Shown: positions 1-12,005, counted from the first letter of the stretch. The stretch is DNA of 64,000 bases from Elephas maximus indicus (GCF_024166365.1 NC_064820.1:143674001-143738000), one strand, 5' to 3'. The notes: generated by a model from the sequence alone, not told the origin. Numbers and translations are program-made.

Positions 1-345
1 TCAAGCAAAGACTGAGACACTGTCATCATCAACCGTAGAAGACTAAGGATACGTGATGACTAAATGCAATGTGGGATCCTGGACTGGGTCCTAGGACAGG
101 AAAAGGACATTAGTGGAAAATCCGATGAAATCTGAGTAGAGCCTGGAGTTCAGTTACTAGCGATGTACCACTGTTAATCTCTTCATTTTGACAAATGTAT
201 ATTTGTCATCTTACATCCTAAGGTAAGATATTAACATAAGGGGGAATTAGATAAAGGGTATATGAGAACTCTGAACTATCTTGGTAACTTTTCTATAAAT
301 CTAAAATTATTCCCCCAAAAAACATTTATTTTAAAAAAGGTATTA
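1..345 (+). repeat. Old L1-type 3' end (probable)
   Basis: The stretch ends in a pattern I associate with old mammalian LINE 3' ends: a run about tgtaccactgttaat, then taaatctaaaattattc, then an A-rich tail near 330-345. There is no ORF. The 5' side runs off the window. The family is not certain. Confidence 0.35.
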
Positions 346-1515
346 CAATGATGTATTAAGTGAAAATAGAAAGAGAGAAAGTATAGAACAGTGTGAATAA
401 ACTGCTACCACTAGTATTTAAAAAAAAAAGATATATGCATATCTATAAAAATATTCATGTTGCCCTTGAGGATGAGAACTGGGTGACTAGGGTACAGAAG
501 CAGGAATAAGACATTTCAGTCTCTACCCTTTTGTATCTTTGGAATTTGCATCATCTGCTTAAATGAGTTGCAGAAGACATTGAAGGCTGAAGTTATCAGA
601 GCAGATTTTGTAGAGCAAGTAGAGCAAGAGCTAGACTTTGCAGATCTGGTGTTAGGACACAGTTATGAGGAAAGGGCCTGACAGACTGGGCTGGAGATAC
701 CAAGAGGGACAAGAACCCGCAGTAGAGGTAAGCTGCCTCTGCCAAGAGAGGGGTGAGGACTCCGTAAGGAGACTGGCTAGCTGGAGAAGAGTGGTAGTGC
801 TTGGTTAGAGAGGGCGGCCAGATTCCGGAGGACTCAGAGAGCCTGTTTTTGGAAAAATTGATTGTTGCTTGTTCTTATATAGCTGAATCTAGTTTGAAAG
901 ACAAAAAGAGGGGCTTCCTTTTCTCTTTGTGATATGTTGTAGCAGAAACCACTAGTCCTTCCATAAGGTCCGTCTTCCCACAATTTACATAATAGAATTT
1001 GTAACAGGGCACTTAGTGCCCAGAGTTAAGAATGCACATTTAATCTCTCTTGCAGCTAAATGTGGCCATATGACTAAGTGTTAGCCAGCGGGATATTCGT
1101 GAAAGTCCCCTGTGGCAGGTTCTTGGAATTTCCTTTAAGAGATAAACCTCTTATCTTTCTTTGTTTCTTCTATCTTGCTCTCTCTTTCTTTTTACCCTGA
1201 GGATGTCGGGCCTCACCTTGATGCCCCAGAGCACTACACCAGACTACATTATCTACCCAGACTTTTACAAAGTAAAATAAACTTCTTGGTTTAGTCTTTG
1301 TTGTTTAGATTAATTTAATCCTATTCTTTTACTCACAAATTTCTCATTTATGATGAGGAGAGACACAAAGCACTATAAAAATGTGGTCATTCTCAGAAAA
1401 GACAATTACAAACATTTTATTGGTTCTACTGGAGAAATTTTAGGGCCCTGAGAATTATTCCTCATATATTCTAAGTCTTTCTCACGTGCAAGGTCTCATT
1501 TTAGTCACACAAACA
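346..1515. other. No gene seen; A/T-rich and purine-rich DNA
   Basis: No coding pattern or clear repeat boundary is visible. The part from about 990 to 1310 (taaatgtggccatatgacta, later an aaaataaacttcttgg tail) resembles a widespread eutherian interspersed repeat that I cannot name. The rest looks unique. Confidence 0.4.
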
Positions 1516-1640
1516 AACACAATTCTGTCTGGTATTATTAGTTACACATGTATAAATGAAGCACTAAGCTCAAAGAGCTTAAGTGACTCACCCAGAGCCA
1601 CACAGTGAGAAGTGAAAATGGAAATTCAAAGCCTGATCTT
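1516..1640 (-). repeat. MIR-family fragment (antisense)
   Basis: The order gagcttaagtgactcaccc, then agagccacacag, then aattcaaagcctgatc matches the reverse complement of the old MIR-type SINE core (consensus idea: aggttaagtgacttgccc...cacacagctag). It is strongly diverged and short. Confidence 0.4.
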
Positions 1641-1659
1641 CCCAATGCTTATTTTAATA

Positions 1660-1923
1660 TCTTTAACAAAATTTTAAATAAATGAAACTCACACAAAAAA
1701 ATGCATAAAACATGATACAGCTTAACAAATTATTGTAAAGCAAACACATGTAATCACCACCAGGTCAAAAATTAAACATTACCAGTGCCGCTGGAAATTC
1801 CCTACATTTTGCTTCTCAGTGATAACCCCCTCCTAAAGGACCTCCTATCCTCAGTTTTATGATAGTCACTTCCTTTGTTTTGTTATCTTACCACATAATG
1901 GTGTATCCCTAATCCCTATTTAT
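1660..1923 (-). repeat. L1M 3' UTR fragment, left part
   Basis: The text (gtaatcaccaccaggtcaaa, ctcagttttatgatagtcac) fits the reverse complement of an old L1M 3' region. The element resumes after two later insertions at 7285, where ctttatataaaaggaa is the expected continuation. The last bases, taatccctatttat (1910-1923), became the duplicated target site of the neighbouring SINE. Confidence 0.55.
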
Positions 1924-2090
1924 CTGGACCCCTGGTGGCACAGTGGTTAAACATACCACTGCTAAGCAAAAAGTCAGCAGTTCGAATCTACCAGCTGCTC
2001 CTTGGAAACCCTGTGGAGCAGTTCTACTCTGTCCTATAGGGTCACTATGAGTTGGAATCGACTCAGTGGCAACATGTTTGCTTTTCTGGT
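1924..2090 (+). repeat. AfroSINE (short form)
   Basis: tRNA-derived SINE. The A-box-like ggcacagtggttaa and B-box-like gttcgaatctacc sit about 40 bases apart. They are followed by the conserved body (cttggaaaccctgtggagca, ctctgtcctatagg) and the RTE-like tail gagttggaatcgactcagtgg. It is flanked by an exact 14-base target duplication, taatccctatttat, at 1910-1923 and 2091-2104. It is non-coding and lies in an L1M 3' UTR. Confidence 0.9.
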
Positions 2091-2105
2091 TAATCCCTAT
2101 TTATT

Positions 2106-2406
2106 CCACCACATGTATATCAGTTTGTTGTAGTGTGCTGGCTTGTGTGTTACTGTGATACTGAAAGCTATGCCACTGATATTTCAAATACCAGCAGGGA
2201 AACCCAGGGTGAACAGGTTTCAGCTGAGCTTCCAGACTAAGACAGACTAGAAAGAAGGATCTGGCAGTCTCCTTCTGAAAAAAATTGGTTAGTGAAAACC
2301 TTATGAATAGCAGCAATACCTTGTCTGATATACTGTCAGAAGATGAGACCCTCAGGTTGAAAGGCACTCAAAATACGACTGGGGAAGAGCTGCCTCCCCA
2401 GAGTAG
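2106..2406 (+). mobile_element. RTE LINE (outer copy), 5' part
   Basis: This is the 5' region of an RTE-clade LINE, with cagtttgttgtagtgtgctg, then the conserved stretch around ttccagactaagacagacta and aggcactcaaaatacgactg. The same order occurs in the fuller copy starting at 31946. The element stops abruptly at 2406 and resumes at 4431 with the next consensus bases, so a second RTE has been inserted here. Its left flank, atccctatttatt (2093-2105), is repeated at 7272-7284 as the target duplication. Confidence 0.85.
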
Positions 2407-3942
2407 TTATTGTTGTTAGGTGCTGTGGAGTTGGCTCCGACTCATACAACAGAACCAAACACTGCCCGGTCCTGCACCATCCTCACAATCATTGTTGTGC
2501 TTGAGCCCATTGTTGCAGCCACTATGTCAATCCATCTTGCTGAGGGTTTCCTCTTTTTCACTGACCCTCTACTTTACCTAGCATGATGTCCTTCTCTAGG
2601 GACTGATTCCTCCTAATAATATGTCCTAAGTATGTGAGATATAGTCTCACCATCCTTGCTTCTAAGGAGCATTCTGACTGTACTTCTTTCAAGACAGGTT
2701 TGTTCATTCTTTTGGCAGTCCATGGTATATTCAATATTCTTCGACAATACCACAATTCGAAGGCGTCAATTATTCTTCAATTTTCCTTATTCATCATCCA
2801 GCTTTCCCATGCATATGAGGCAATTGAAAACACCATGGTTTGGGTCAGGTGCACCTCAGTCTTGAAGGTGACATCTTTGCTTTTTAACACATTAAAGAGG
2901 TCTTTTGCAGCAGATTTGCCCAATGCAATGCATCTTTTGATTTCTTAACTGTTGCTTTCATGGGTGTTGATTGTAGATCCAAGTAAAATGAAATCCTTGA
3001 CAACTTCAATCTTCTATTTATCATGATGTTGCTAATTAGTCCAGTTGTGAGGATTTTTGTTTTCTTTATGTTGTGGTATAATCCATGCTGAGGACTGTGG
3101 TCTTTTATCTTTATCAGTAAGTGCTTCAAGTCATCTTCACTTTCAGCAAAGTTGTGCCATCTGCATAACACAGGCTGTTAATGAGTTTTCCGACAATGCT
3201 GAGGCCTCATCCTTCTTCATATAGTCCAGCTTCTCAGATTATTTGCTCAGCATACAGATTGAATAGGTATGGTGGAACGATACAAACTTGACACACATCT
3301 TTCCTGACTTTAAACCATGCAGTATCCTCTTGTTCTGTTTGAACAACTGCTTGTTGATCTATGCACAGTTTCCTCATGAGCACAATTAAGTGTCCTGGAA
3401 TCCCCATTCTTCACAATCTTACCCATAATTTGTTATGATCCATACAGTCCAATGCCTTAGGATAGTCAACAAAACCCAGATAAACATCTTTCTGGTATTC
3501 TATGCTTTCAGCCAGGATCCAGCTGACATCAGCAATGATAACCCTGGTTCCACATCCTCTTCTGAATCCAGCTTGAATTTCTGGCAGTTACATGTCTGAT
3601 ATACTGCTATAGCCACTTTTGAATAATCTTCAGCAAAATTTTACTTGCATGTGATACTAATGATATTGTTCAATAATTTCTGCATTTGATCTGATTATCC
3701 ATCTTGGGAATAAGCATAAAAATAGATCTCTCCCAGATGGTTGGCCAGGTAGCCGTCTTCCAAATTTCTTGGCATAGATGAGTGAGCACTTCCAGCATTG
3801 CATCTGTCTGTTGAAACATCTCAGTTGGTGTTCTGTCAATTCCTGGAGCCTTGTTTTTCGTCAATGCATTCAGTGCAGCTTGGACTTCTTCCTTCAGTAC
3901 CATAGGCTCCTGATCATATGCTACCTCCTGAAATGGTTGAAA
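2407..3942 (-). mobile_element. RTE LINE (inner copy), 3' segment
   Basis: Read on the minus strand, this runs from mid-RT (before the catgatcaggagccta-type text) to the RTE 3' terminus (ggcacctaac..., seen here as gttgttaggtgctgtgg). It is the 3' segment of an RTE inserted in the outer RTE copy. The coding frame is riddled with stops and shifts; minus-strand ORFs at 2558-2755 and 3657-3903 are remnants of the C-terminal and RT regions. Its 5' segment lies inverted at 3943-4430. Confidence 0.85.
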
Positions 3943-4430
3943 CTAATGACCGAAGACCAGATGAGTTGTGGAATGACATCAATGACATCATACACGAAGA
4001 AAGCAAGAGGTCTCTAAAAAGACAAGAAGGAAATAAAAGACCAAAATGGATGTCCGAAGAGACTCTGAAACTTGCTCTTAAGTGTCAAGTAGCTGATGCA
4101 AATGGAAGAAGTGAAGAAATGCATTGCATTGGGCAAATCTCCTGCAAAATAAAAGAAGTAAAAGAGCTGAACAGAAGATTTCAAAAGGAGGCTTGAGAAG
4201 ATAAAGTAAAGTGTTATAATGGCATGTGCAAAGACCTGGAGATAGAAAACTAAAAGGGAAGGACATGCTCAACATATCTCAAGCTGAAAGAGCTGAAGAA
4301 AAAATTCAAGCCTAGAGTTGCAATACTGAAGGATTCTATGGGGAAAATATTATATGACACAGGAAGCATCAAAAGAAGATGGAAGGAATACACAGAATCA
4401 CTATACCAAAAAGAGTTGGTCGATGTTCAG
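3943..4430 (+). mobile_element. RTE LINE (inner copy), inverted 5' segment
   Basis: The segment starts at the linker region (ctaatgaccgaagaccagat) and ends at gtcgatgttcag. That is exactly where the minus-strand segment begins in consensus order (ttcaaccatttcagg). Two contiguous parts of one element in opposite orientation are the hallmark of twin-primed reverse transcription. The lines encode a basic, coiled linker between endonuclease and RT (ORF 3918-4196), broken downstream. Confidence 0.85.
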
Positions 4431-7271
4431 CATCAAAGAAGAGTCAACCTTAATGACAGGGATGGAGTCAAGCTTTCAGGATCTTCATTTGCTGGTGTAG
4501 CATGACTTCAAATGAGAAGAAACAGCTGCAAACATCCATTAATAACTGGAACGTGGAATATATGAAGTATGAATCTAGAAAAATTGGAAGTCATCAAAAA
4601 TGAAATGGAACACATAAACATCAATATCCTACGCATTAATGAGCTGAAATGGACTGATGTTGACCATTTTGAATCAGGCAATCATATAGTCTACTATGCC
4701 AGGAGTGACAGATTGAAGAGGAATGGCATCGCATTGATCATTAAAATGAACATTTCAAGATCTATCCTGAAGTACAATACTGTCAGTGATAGAATAATAT
4801 CCATATGCCTACAAGGAAGACCAGTTAATACTACTATTATTCAAATTTATGCAATAACCACTAATGTTAAAGATGAGGAAATTGAAGATTTTTGCTAACT
4901 TCTGCCATCTGAAACTGATCAAGTGTACGATCAAAATGTATTGATAAGTACTGGTAACTGGAAAGCAAAAGCTGTAAACAAAGAAGAAGGATCTGTAGTT
5001 GGAAAATACGGCCTTGGTGATGGAAATGAGGCCGGAGATCACATGGTAGAATTTCGTAAGATCAATGTCTTCTTCATTGCAAATACCTTTTTTCACCAAT
5101 ATAAGTGGTTACTATACACATGAACCTCACCAGATGGAATACACAGGAATCAAATCGATTGCATCTGTAGAAAGAGATGATGGAGAAGCTCAGTATCATC
5201 AGTCAGAACAAGGCCAGGGGCCAACGGCAGAAATGACCATCAGTTGTTCCTAAGCAAATTCAAGTTGAAGCTGAAGAAACTTAGAATAAGTCCACGAGAG
5301 CCAAAGTAAGTACAACATTGAGTATAATCCATCTGAATTTGGAGACCATCTCAAGAATAGGTTTGATGCACTGAACACTAATGACCAGAGACCAGACCAA
5401 AGAAAATATCATACATAAAAAGACAAGAAAGAAAGAAAAGACCAAAATGGATGTCAGAAGAGCCTCTGCAACTTGCTTTTGAATGTAGAGTAGCTAAAGC
5501 AAACAGAAGAAATGACCATGTAAAAGAGCTGGACAGATCTCAAAAGGCAGCTCAAGAAGACAAAGTCAAGTATTATAATGAAATGTACGAAGACATGGAG
5601 TTAGAAAAACAAAAACGATGAATACACTTGGCACTACTCAAGCTGAAAAAACTGAAGAAAAAATTCCAGCCTTGAGTTGCAGTTTTGAAGGATTCTGTGT
5701 ACAAAACACTGAATGACTCAGGAAGCATCAAAAGCAAATGGAAGAAATATAGTCACTGTACCAAAAAGAATTTGTCAACATTCAAACATTTCAGGAAGTA
5801 GCATATGATCAAGAACTGATGGTACTGAAGGAAGAAGTCCAAGCTGCACTGAAGGCATTGGTGAGAAACAAGGCTCCAGGAATTGATGGAATAATATTTG
5901 AGATATTTCAACAAAAGGATGCAGTGCTGGAGACGCTCACTTTTCTATGCCAAGAAATTTGGAAGACAGCTACCTGGCCAACAGTCTGGAAGAAATCCGT
6001 ATTTGTGCCCATTCCAAAGAAAGGCGACCCAACAGAATGAAATTTTCAAACGATATCATTAATATCACATGTGAGTAAAATTTTGCTGAAGATCATTTAA
6101 AAGAGGTTGCAGCAGTACCTTGACAGGAAACTGCCAGAATTTCAAGCCAGATTCAGAAGAGGACATGGAATGAGGGGTATCTTTGCTGATGTCGTATGGG
6201 TCTTGGCTGAAAGCAGAGAATACCAGAAAGATGTTCACCTGTGTTTTATTGACCATGCTAAGGCATTGGACTATGCAGATCATAACAAATTATGGATAAC
6301 ATTGCAAAGAATGGGCATTCTAAACACTTGATTGTGCTCATGTGGAACCTGTACATAGACCAAGAGGTAAGGCGATACTGGGTTTAAAGTCAGGAAAAAT
6401 TGTGTGTCAAGGTTTATCATTTCAATCCAAGAAGTTGGACTGTATGAAGAAGAACAAAGCATCAGAATTGGTGGAAGACTATTAACAACCTGCAATATGC
6501 AGATGACACAACCTTGCTTGCTGAAAGGGAAGAGGACTTGAAGCACTTCCTGATGAAGATCAAAGACTACAGCCTCAGTATGGATTACATCTCAACTTAA
6601 ACAAAACAAAAGTCCTCAAAAGGGACCAATAAGTAACATCATGATAAATAGAGAAAGACTGAAGTTGTCAAGGATTTTATTCTATTTGGATCCACAATCA
6701 ACACCCATGGAAGCAGCATTCAAGAAATCAAATGAGGTATTATTACATTGGGCAAATCTGTTGCAAAAGATCTCTTTAAAGCATTGAAAAGCAAAAAATG
6801 CCACCTTTGAGGACTAAGGTGCACCTGACCCAAGCCATGATATTTTCAGTAGCCTCATATGCATGCAAAAGCTGGACAATGAATAAGGAAGACCGAAGAA
6901 CAATTGATGCCTTTGAATTATGATGCTAGTGAAGAATATTGAATGTACCATAGACTGGCAGAAGAACAAACAAATCTATTTTGGAAGAAATACAGCCAGA
7001 GTGCTCTTTGGAGGCGAGGATGGTGAGACTTTGTGTCACGTATTTTGGGCATGTTTTCAGGAGTGGCCAGTCCCTGGAGAAGGACATCATGCTTGGTAAA
7101 GTCGAGGGTCCGAGAAAAAGAGGAAGACCCTCAACAAGATGGATTGACACAGTGGCTGCAATAATGAGCAAAGATTGTGAGGATGGAGCAGCACCAGGCA
7201 GTGTTTCATTCTGTTGTGCATGGTGTTGCTATGAGTTGGACCCCACTGGACGGTGCTTAAGAATAATAGCG
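4431..7271 (+). mobile_element. RTE LINE (outer copy), main body and 3' end
   Basis: This continues the element begun at 2106. In order it holds an AP-type endonuclease region (about 4540-5260; ORF 4569-4898 is its N-terminal part), a basic linker (5400-5820), reverse transcriptase (about 5819-6560) with the catalytic Y-A-D-D at 6496-6507, a C-terminal region (6640-7130), and the tail ggtgttgctatgagttgga. The single ORF expected for an RTE is broken by many shifts and stops, so the copy is dead. Together with 2106-2406 it is near full length, and it is flanked by the 13-base duplication atccctatttatt. Confidence 0.88.
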
Positions 7272-7284
7272 ATCCCTATTTATT

Positions 7285-7662
7285 TATTTTTCCTATTTTT
7301 AAACTTTATATAAAAGGAAATTTCATATGTACTCTATGATGTCTGGCTTTTTTTTTTTTTTTTTTTTTAGCTGAACATTGTTTTTAAGATTTATGCAGAA
7401 GGTTGCATGTAACTGGTTCATTTATTTTTTTCAGTGTGTAATATTTCATTGCATGACTATACCACAGTTTTTAAAATCCATTCTACTGTTGGTAGACATT
7501 TGAGTTATTTTTAATGTTTCTGGCATAATAATGCTATTATGAAAAGTACTGCTATAAATACTGTTGTACGGTCTCCCGGTATACATTTATGTTGAATATA
7601 TATATACCCAGGAGTAAAACTATTAAACCATAGGGTATATATGTACCTTAAACTTAAGTATG
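7285..7662 (-). repeat. L1M 3' region, right part
   Basis: This resumes the L1M fragment that ended at 1923. Diagnostic text on the plus strand is gatgtctggctttt, then attgcatgactataccac, ccattctactgttgg and atacccaggagtaaaac, the reverse complement of an L1 ORF2/3' UTR end. A T20-type run lies at 7351-7370. Confidence 0.55.
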
Positions 7663-7885
7663 GAGCCCTGGTGGTGCAGTGATTAAGCACTCGACTACTA
7701 AAGGAAAGGCCAGTGGTTGGAACCCACCAGCCGCTCAGAGGGAAAAAGATGTGGCAGTCTGCTTGCATAAAGATCACACAGCCTGGGAAACCCTATGGGG
7801 CAGTTCTGCTCTGCCCTATAGGGTCACTCACTAAGAGTTGGAATCCACTTGATGCTAAATGGGGTGCGGGTGGGAGAGTGCGGTA
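7663..7885 (+). repeat. AfroSINE (long form)
   Basis: It starts ggagccctggtggtgcagtg. The B-box region is degraded (ggccagtggttggaaccc). It has the extra internal block typical of the longer subfamily (aaaaagatgtggcagtctgc...aagatcacacagcc) and a tail ctaagagttggaatccactt. Confidence 0.88.
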
Positions 7886-8443
7886 AGAGGGAGTTGTTAC
7901 TGAGTCCTGCTTCGATGTGTCTCTAAGCTTCTAGCATGTGTTTTTACTTATCGTCTATGGTTTTGAGTTTTAGGGTTTCAGCTGACCACATGTAGTGGCA
8001 ACACAAACGCATCGTTCAGCTTTTTTGCTACAGGAAATGCGTTTGACTGACAGCTCCAGCTCCTGCTCTGAATCCTCCACCTCATTCACACCGAGGCCAC
8101 GCTCCCGGGGGGCAGCTCCCACCCAGTGACTGAGCAAGGCGGCGACGCTAATGAAGGCCTATTCCTGAGAGGGACTCCGATGTGGGCAACTTTGCCTGGG
8201 GAGGTCCCATCAGCCTACTGGACACTTCCTTAAAACTGCGCTGTAGTCTCAGACTGTTCCTACGCAGCCCTCCTTTCTCCCCTCCCTCCCACATGCAGGG
8301 CGGACCTGCACCGCAATCCAAAACCCCTCCTGCTTCCTCTGGCTCACTGCCCTTTACCCCTAGCAGTCATTTCTCTTGATAAATCTTTTCCACATTTAAT
8401 TCCATCTTGGAGCCTGCTTCTTGGAGGGCCCAAACTAACACTA
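7886..8443 (+). repeat. Possible solo LTR of ERVL type
   Basis: The right end has an AATAAA-like ataaatcttttccac followed by cttcttggagggcccaaac, the style of ERVL LTR 3' ends. The middle is GC-richer than its surroundings with a few CpGs (8090-8170). There is no matching second LTR and no clear 5' boundary, so this stays tentative. The overlapping 65-codon ORF (8182-8379) has no protein-like features. Confidence 0.3.
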
Positions 8444-9039
8444 TAGAAAAAACCCTGCTTAACCTTCTCTTACGCTTTTGTTTGGATACATACATAATTT
8501 TTTTCTTTATCCTTATAATTTAATATTTAGGATGTGTTTAAGAGCAGGCCTCTCTTCACTGATTTTTCACTACAACATCATGAGTTCTTTTGAGTTTTGT
8601 AATCAGTTTTTTTTTTCCAGTTTAAGAAATTTTTTAGACTTGTGTTTTTTAATTATTGCTTCTTCTGTTTCAATTGTTCTCGTTCCTTCACCAAAAGCAT
8701 CGATAATTCTTAAGTTGAATATCTTGTGTCTTCTTTATCTGTTATAAACTCCTCTTTAATTCTTATCTTAAGTAATTTTTCTCTGTAATTCTGGAGAATT
8801 TACCAAGTATGTTCTCCCCACAATACAGTTGCACAAAAGGAAAAATCTGTTCTGTGCTGGACTTGGGGAAGGACAGCACACATTAACCTGCTTTCCAGGC
8901 TTAGTTCTGAGACAGTCATTGGCGCAAGCAGATAGAGAGGAGAACTCAGACTTCTGCACACTCTCGATGGTAAGTCTGTGTCTAACACAACCCTCCTTTC
9001 ATCTACAGTGGCCCCCATGAGGCTGAAAAGAGGCCCTTT
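8444..9039. other. No gene seen; T-rich then unique DNA
   Basis: The first half is T-rich on the plus strand, with short unconvincing ORFs. The second half (8830-9020) has average composition and matches nothing I recognise. Confidence 0.4.
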
Positions 9040-9606
9040 CTTAGGTTGGGTTCTCTAGAGAAGCAAAACTAGTAAAGTGTATAAATACATATTGAGAGAG
9101 ATTTATATCAAGGAATAGGTTCATGTGGTTGTAGAGGCTGAAGAGTTCTGAGTCCATGAGTCAGGTTGGAGGTTTCTCCTAACTCACATAGCTGCAGGGG
9201 CTGGCAAACCCAAGATCAGCAGATCAGACAGCAGGCCTCTGGCTCACAGGCACAGAGACCAACGAATATCAAGATTGGCAGGCAAGATGGCAGGTGAGCT
9301 GCTAGTTCAAGTCCCAAGAACCAGAGGTCAGATGAATAGGACCCGGCTGCAGGATCCAGAGTGAATAAAAGCCCAAGAGCCTTGCCAGAAAGTCTGCCTG
9401 TATTGGATACAGGCCACACCTCCAAGGAAACTCCCTTTCAACTGACTGGCCACTCACAGCAGATCCCACCATGGAGGTGATCACATTATATCAGATCTCA
9501 TGATGGAGGTGACTACATCATTATACCACTGCCAGACTACATCGTAACTGCCAAACCACTGAGAATCACGGCCCAGCCAAGTTGATACACAATCCTAACA
9601 ATCACA
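9040..9606 (-). repeat. ERVL-type LTR (MLT2-like), solo
   Basis: On the minus strand it begins TGTGATTGTTAGGATTG, passes through caacttggctgggccgtg and ends in ataaatctctctcaatatg with a gttttgcttctctagagaac stretch. This is the layout of MLT2-type LTRs of the ERV-L group, in an afrotherian version. The same family is seen, split, at 22520-22573 and 29878-30282. No internal region is attached. Confidence 0.6.
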
Positions 9607-10154
9607 GGCCTCCACCTCTTGCCCCCACTACCATCAGTACTATCTGGTTCTCCAACACTGACTAGGTGGAGGATAAGAAAAACTATAATACCCAGGAAGC
9701 ATTGCTGCCTCCTATCTCTGCTCCCACCCAAAATGCTTTACTTGGGGGGATAACATTGCCTCAGATGTACCATGTCACTCCCTGAATATCTCTCCACAAC
9801 TGCCTAGGGCTTGTAATTGTTCACTGGATGTAGGAAGAGAGGGGAAGAGAAGAAGGTTGGAGGTGGGATGGAGAAAAGTGGCTTGGGAAGGAATAGTACT
9901 AGAGCTGCCCCCAAAAACCACATCTGTAAAGCAGGTGACATCTGTCAGTCTCTAGTTAGAACAATTCTCCTGTTTCTAATCTAGCAAGTGGAGAGTTCAG
10001 GGGTGAGCTTCCTTCTTAGTCCCAAGCAGGAAGATTTGCCCTGTCTCTGACTGCATAGATCCAGAAGTAGCTAGAAGCTTCTCCCAGATTCTATCAATAG
10101 TTAGTTGTTACTCCTAATTTTTGGTAGTGTCATTTTTATCCTTTTCTAAGATGT
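9607..10154. other. No gene or repeat recognised
   Basis: Unique-looking DNA with average base composition and a purine-rich patch near 9830-9890. No ORF stands out. Confidence 0.4.
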
Positions 10155-10673
10155 TGTTATGGATTGAATTGGATCACCCAAAAATGTAAGTCAACTTGGC
10201 TAGGTCATGATTCCCAATATTGTGCGGTTGTCTTCCATTTGTGATCTGATGTAATTTTCCTATGTGTTGTAAATCCTAACCACTATGGTGATAATGAGGC
10301 AGAATTAGATCAGTTATTTTAATGTGGCAGAACTCAATCTAAAGAGTTAGGTTGAATCTTGCTTGAGTTAATGTCTTTTGAGATATAAAAGAGAGCAGCA
10401 AGCAGAGAGACAAGGGGACCTCCTACCACCAAGAAAGCAGACCCAGGAGAGAAGCATGTCCTTTGAACCCAGGGTCCCTGTGCTGAGAAACTGCTAGACC
10501 AGGGGAAGTTGAGGACAAGGACAGTCCCCCAGACCCGACAGAGAGAGAAAGCTTTCCCCTGGCACCCTGAATTTGGACTTCTAGCCTCCTAAACTGTGAG
10601 AGAATAAATTTCTGTTTGTCAAAGTCATCCACTTATGGTATTTCTGTTATATCAGCACTAGATAATTAAGACA
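10155..10673 (+). repeat. MaLR-like LTR, solo
   Basis: It starts TGTTATGGATTGAATTG and ends taattaagACA, giving TG...CA ends, with gagagaataaatttctg as poly(A) signal and tatggtatttctgttat before the end. Flanks gatgt (10150-10154) and gctgt (10674-10678) look like a 5-base target duplication with one change. Relatives occur at 18655-19984 (split, minus), 47335-47741 and 55816-56326. Confidence 0.65.
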
Positions 10674-10864
10674 GCTGTTTAGGTATTTCGGCGACAAGCT
10701 GGGGAAGGTTGTGTTAGGAGCTTTTGTGAGACGCTGTTTTACATAGTTTACCCCATCATTTGCAGCCTTATACACATCGCTCCTCCTCCCTTTCATACAC
10801 TAAAGGTATCTGTCACAGAAACCATGGTTTGAATGTTACTGAAGCACTGAGCACAGCACCCTCA

Positions 10865-10965
10865 CAGTTGTTGTTGTTGTTAGGTGTTGTCAAGTTGGTT
10901 CCAACTCATAGGGACCCTATGCACAAGAGAACGCAACACTGCCTGGTCCTGCGCCATCCTCACAG
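10865..10965 (-). mobile_element. RTE 3'-end fragment
   Basis: A short, 5'-truncated insertion. On the plus strand it starts gttgttgttgttaggtgttg, followed by the conserved complement of the RTE tail and the last coding bases (caacactgcctggtcctgcg). It is non-coding. Confidence 0.8.
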
Positions 10966-12005
10966 TACAATATGGTTAATAAATGTTTGTAGGATGAATA
11001 ATAGGATTCAATTTACAAGTTCCCAGGAATTTTTTTTTCTCCTACTTTGTCACACGGCATGAAATATTTTAGGTACTCTCACTAAATTAATGTGTTTAAA
11101 ATGAAAGTCAAGTGTGTGTAAATTAACCCTCTTTTCTAAATTAGAAAACACACTGCCTCACTTTGGCAGTTCATATACAACAATTGAGAACAAATAGTAA
11201 AGATGAGAAGGAAAAAGTAGTGAGCATTTTCTTCTCTCTAGTATCTTGCATACAATTTAGTATAGGGACCAAAAGTATGAAAAGACCTATTAAAAGAAAA
11301 GAGAAAGAAAACCACACAAAGTAGAAAATCATCCTAGATAATAATACTAAAATATGTATTAAAATATGTGCACATTTCTTTTTAGCCATCCATTTAATTA
11401 TATAAAATCAAATAAAAAACTTCATTTTCTATAAAATATTTTGTTTGGTCACTGTTTAGGTGATTATAGGAGAACTGTTAGGGATTATAGGAAAGCTTCC
11501 CAGGTAAGCTTGCACAAAACAGTCCATTGTTATATGTTCCTACCAAATGATCCCTGATCTAAGGATTAAGCTAAGCTGTTGTAACAAAGGGACCCAAAAG
11601 AGCAGAGACTCAGGCAAGATAGGTGTTCATTTTTTCACACAATATCCCAAAGGCAAGTGGTGTGTCCAAGATGGGCAGGTGTCTCTCTTCCATGGCATCT
11701 TCCATTCCCCAAGGGGGTGGTCTTTGTCCAAATGCTCAACGCTGGCTCACCAGCACCATATCTGCAGTTCTCACCAATAGTGGCATAAGATGCATCACAG
11801 GTAAGAGGCAAGACATTTGGAGATCCAGTGGCGATGTGATTTACCTCTTATGGTAAAAATGATGATTACAAGAATTGCCAATTATTATGGCTTCTTAAAA
11901 ATGCCTTGTAGATGTTTAAAAAGAATAGATAAATTTAAGGCTTTAAGCTCCCATCTCAAGGTACAACTGGAGAATCAAATTCTCTATGGTGACCTTAAAA
12001 GAGTT
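10966..12005. other. No gene seen
   Basis: A/T-rich DNA to about 11500. From 11510 to 11850 a stretch around aagctaagctgttgtaacaa resembles the edge of an old interspersed repeat that I cannot name. The 77-codon ORFs at 11547-11856 overlap in two frames and lack any recognisable domain. Confidence 0.35.

Noticed and set aside
8050..8200. CpG island or promoter
   Set aside because: Only a handful of CpGs over about 120 bases, no adjacent exon-like sequence; probably part of an LTR.
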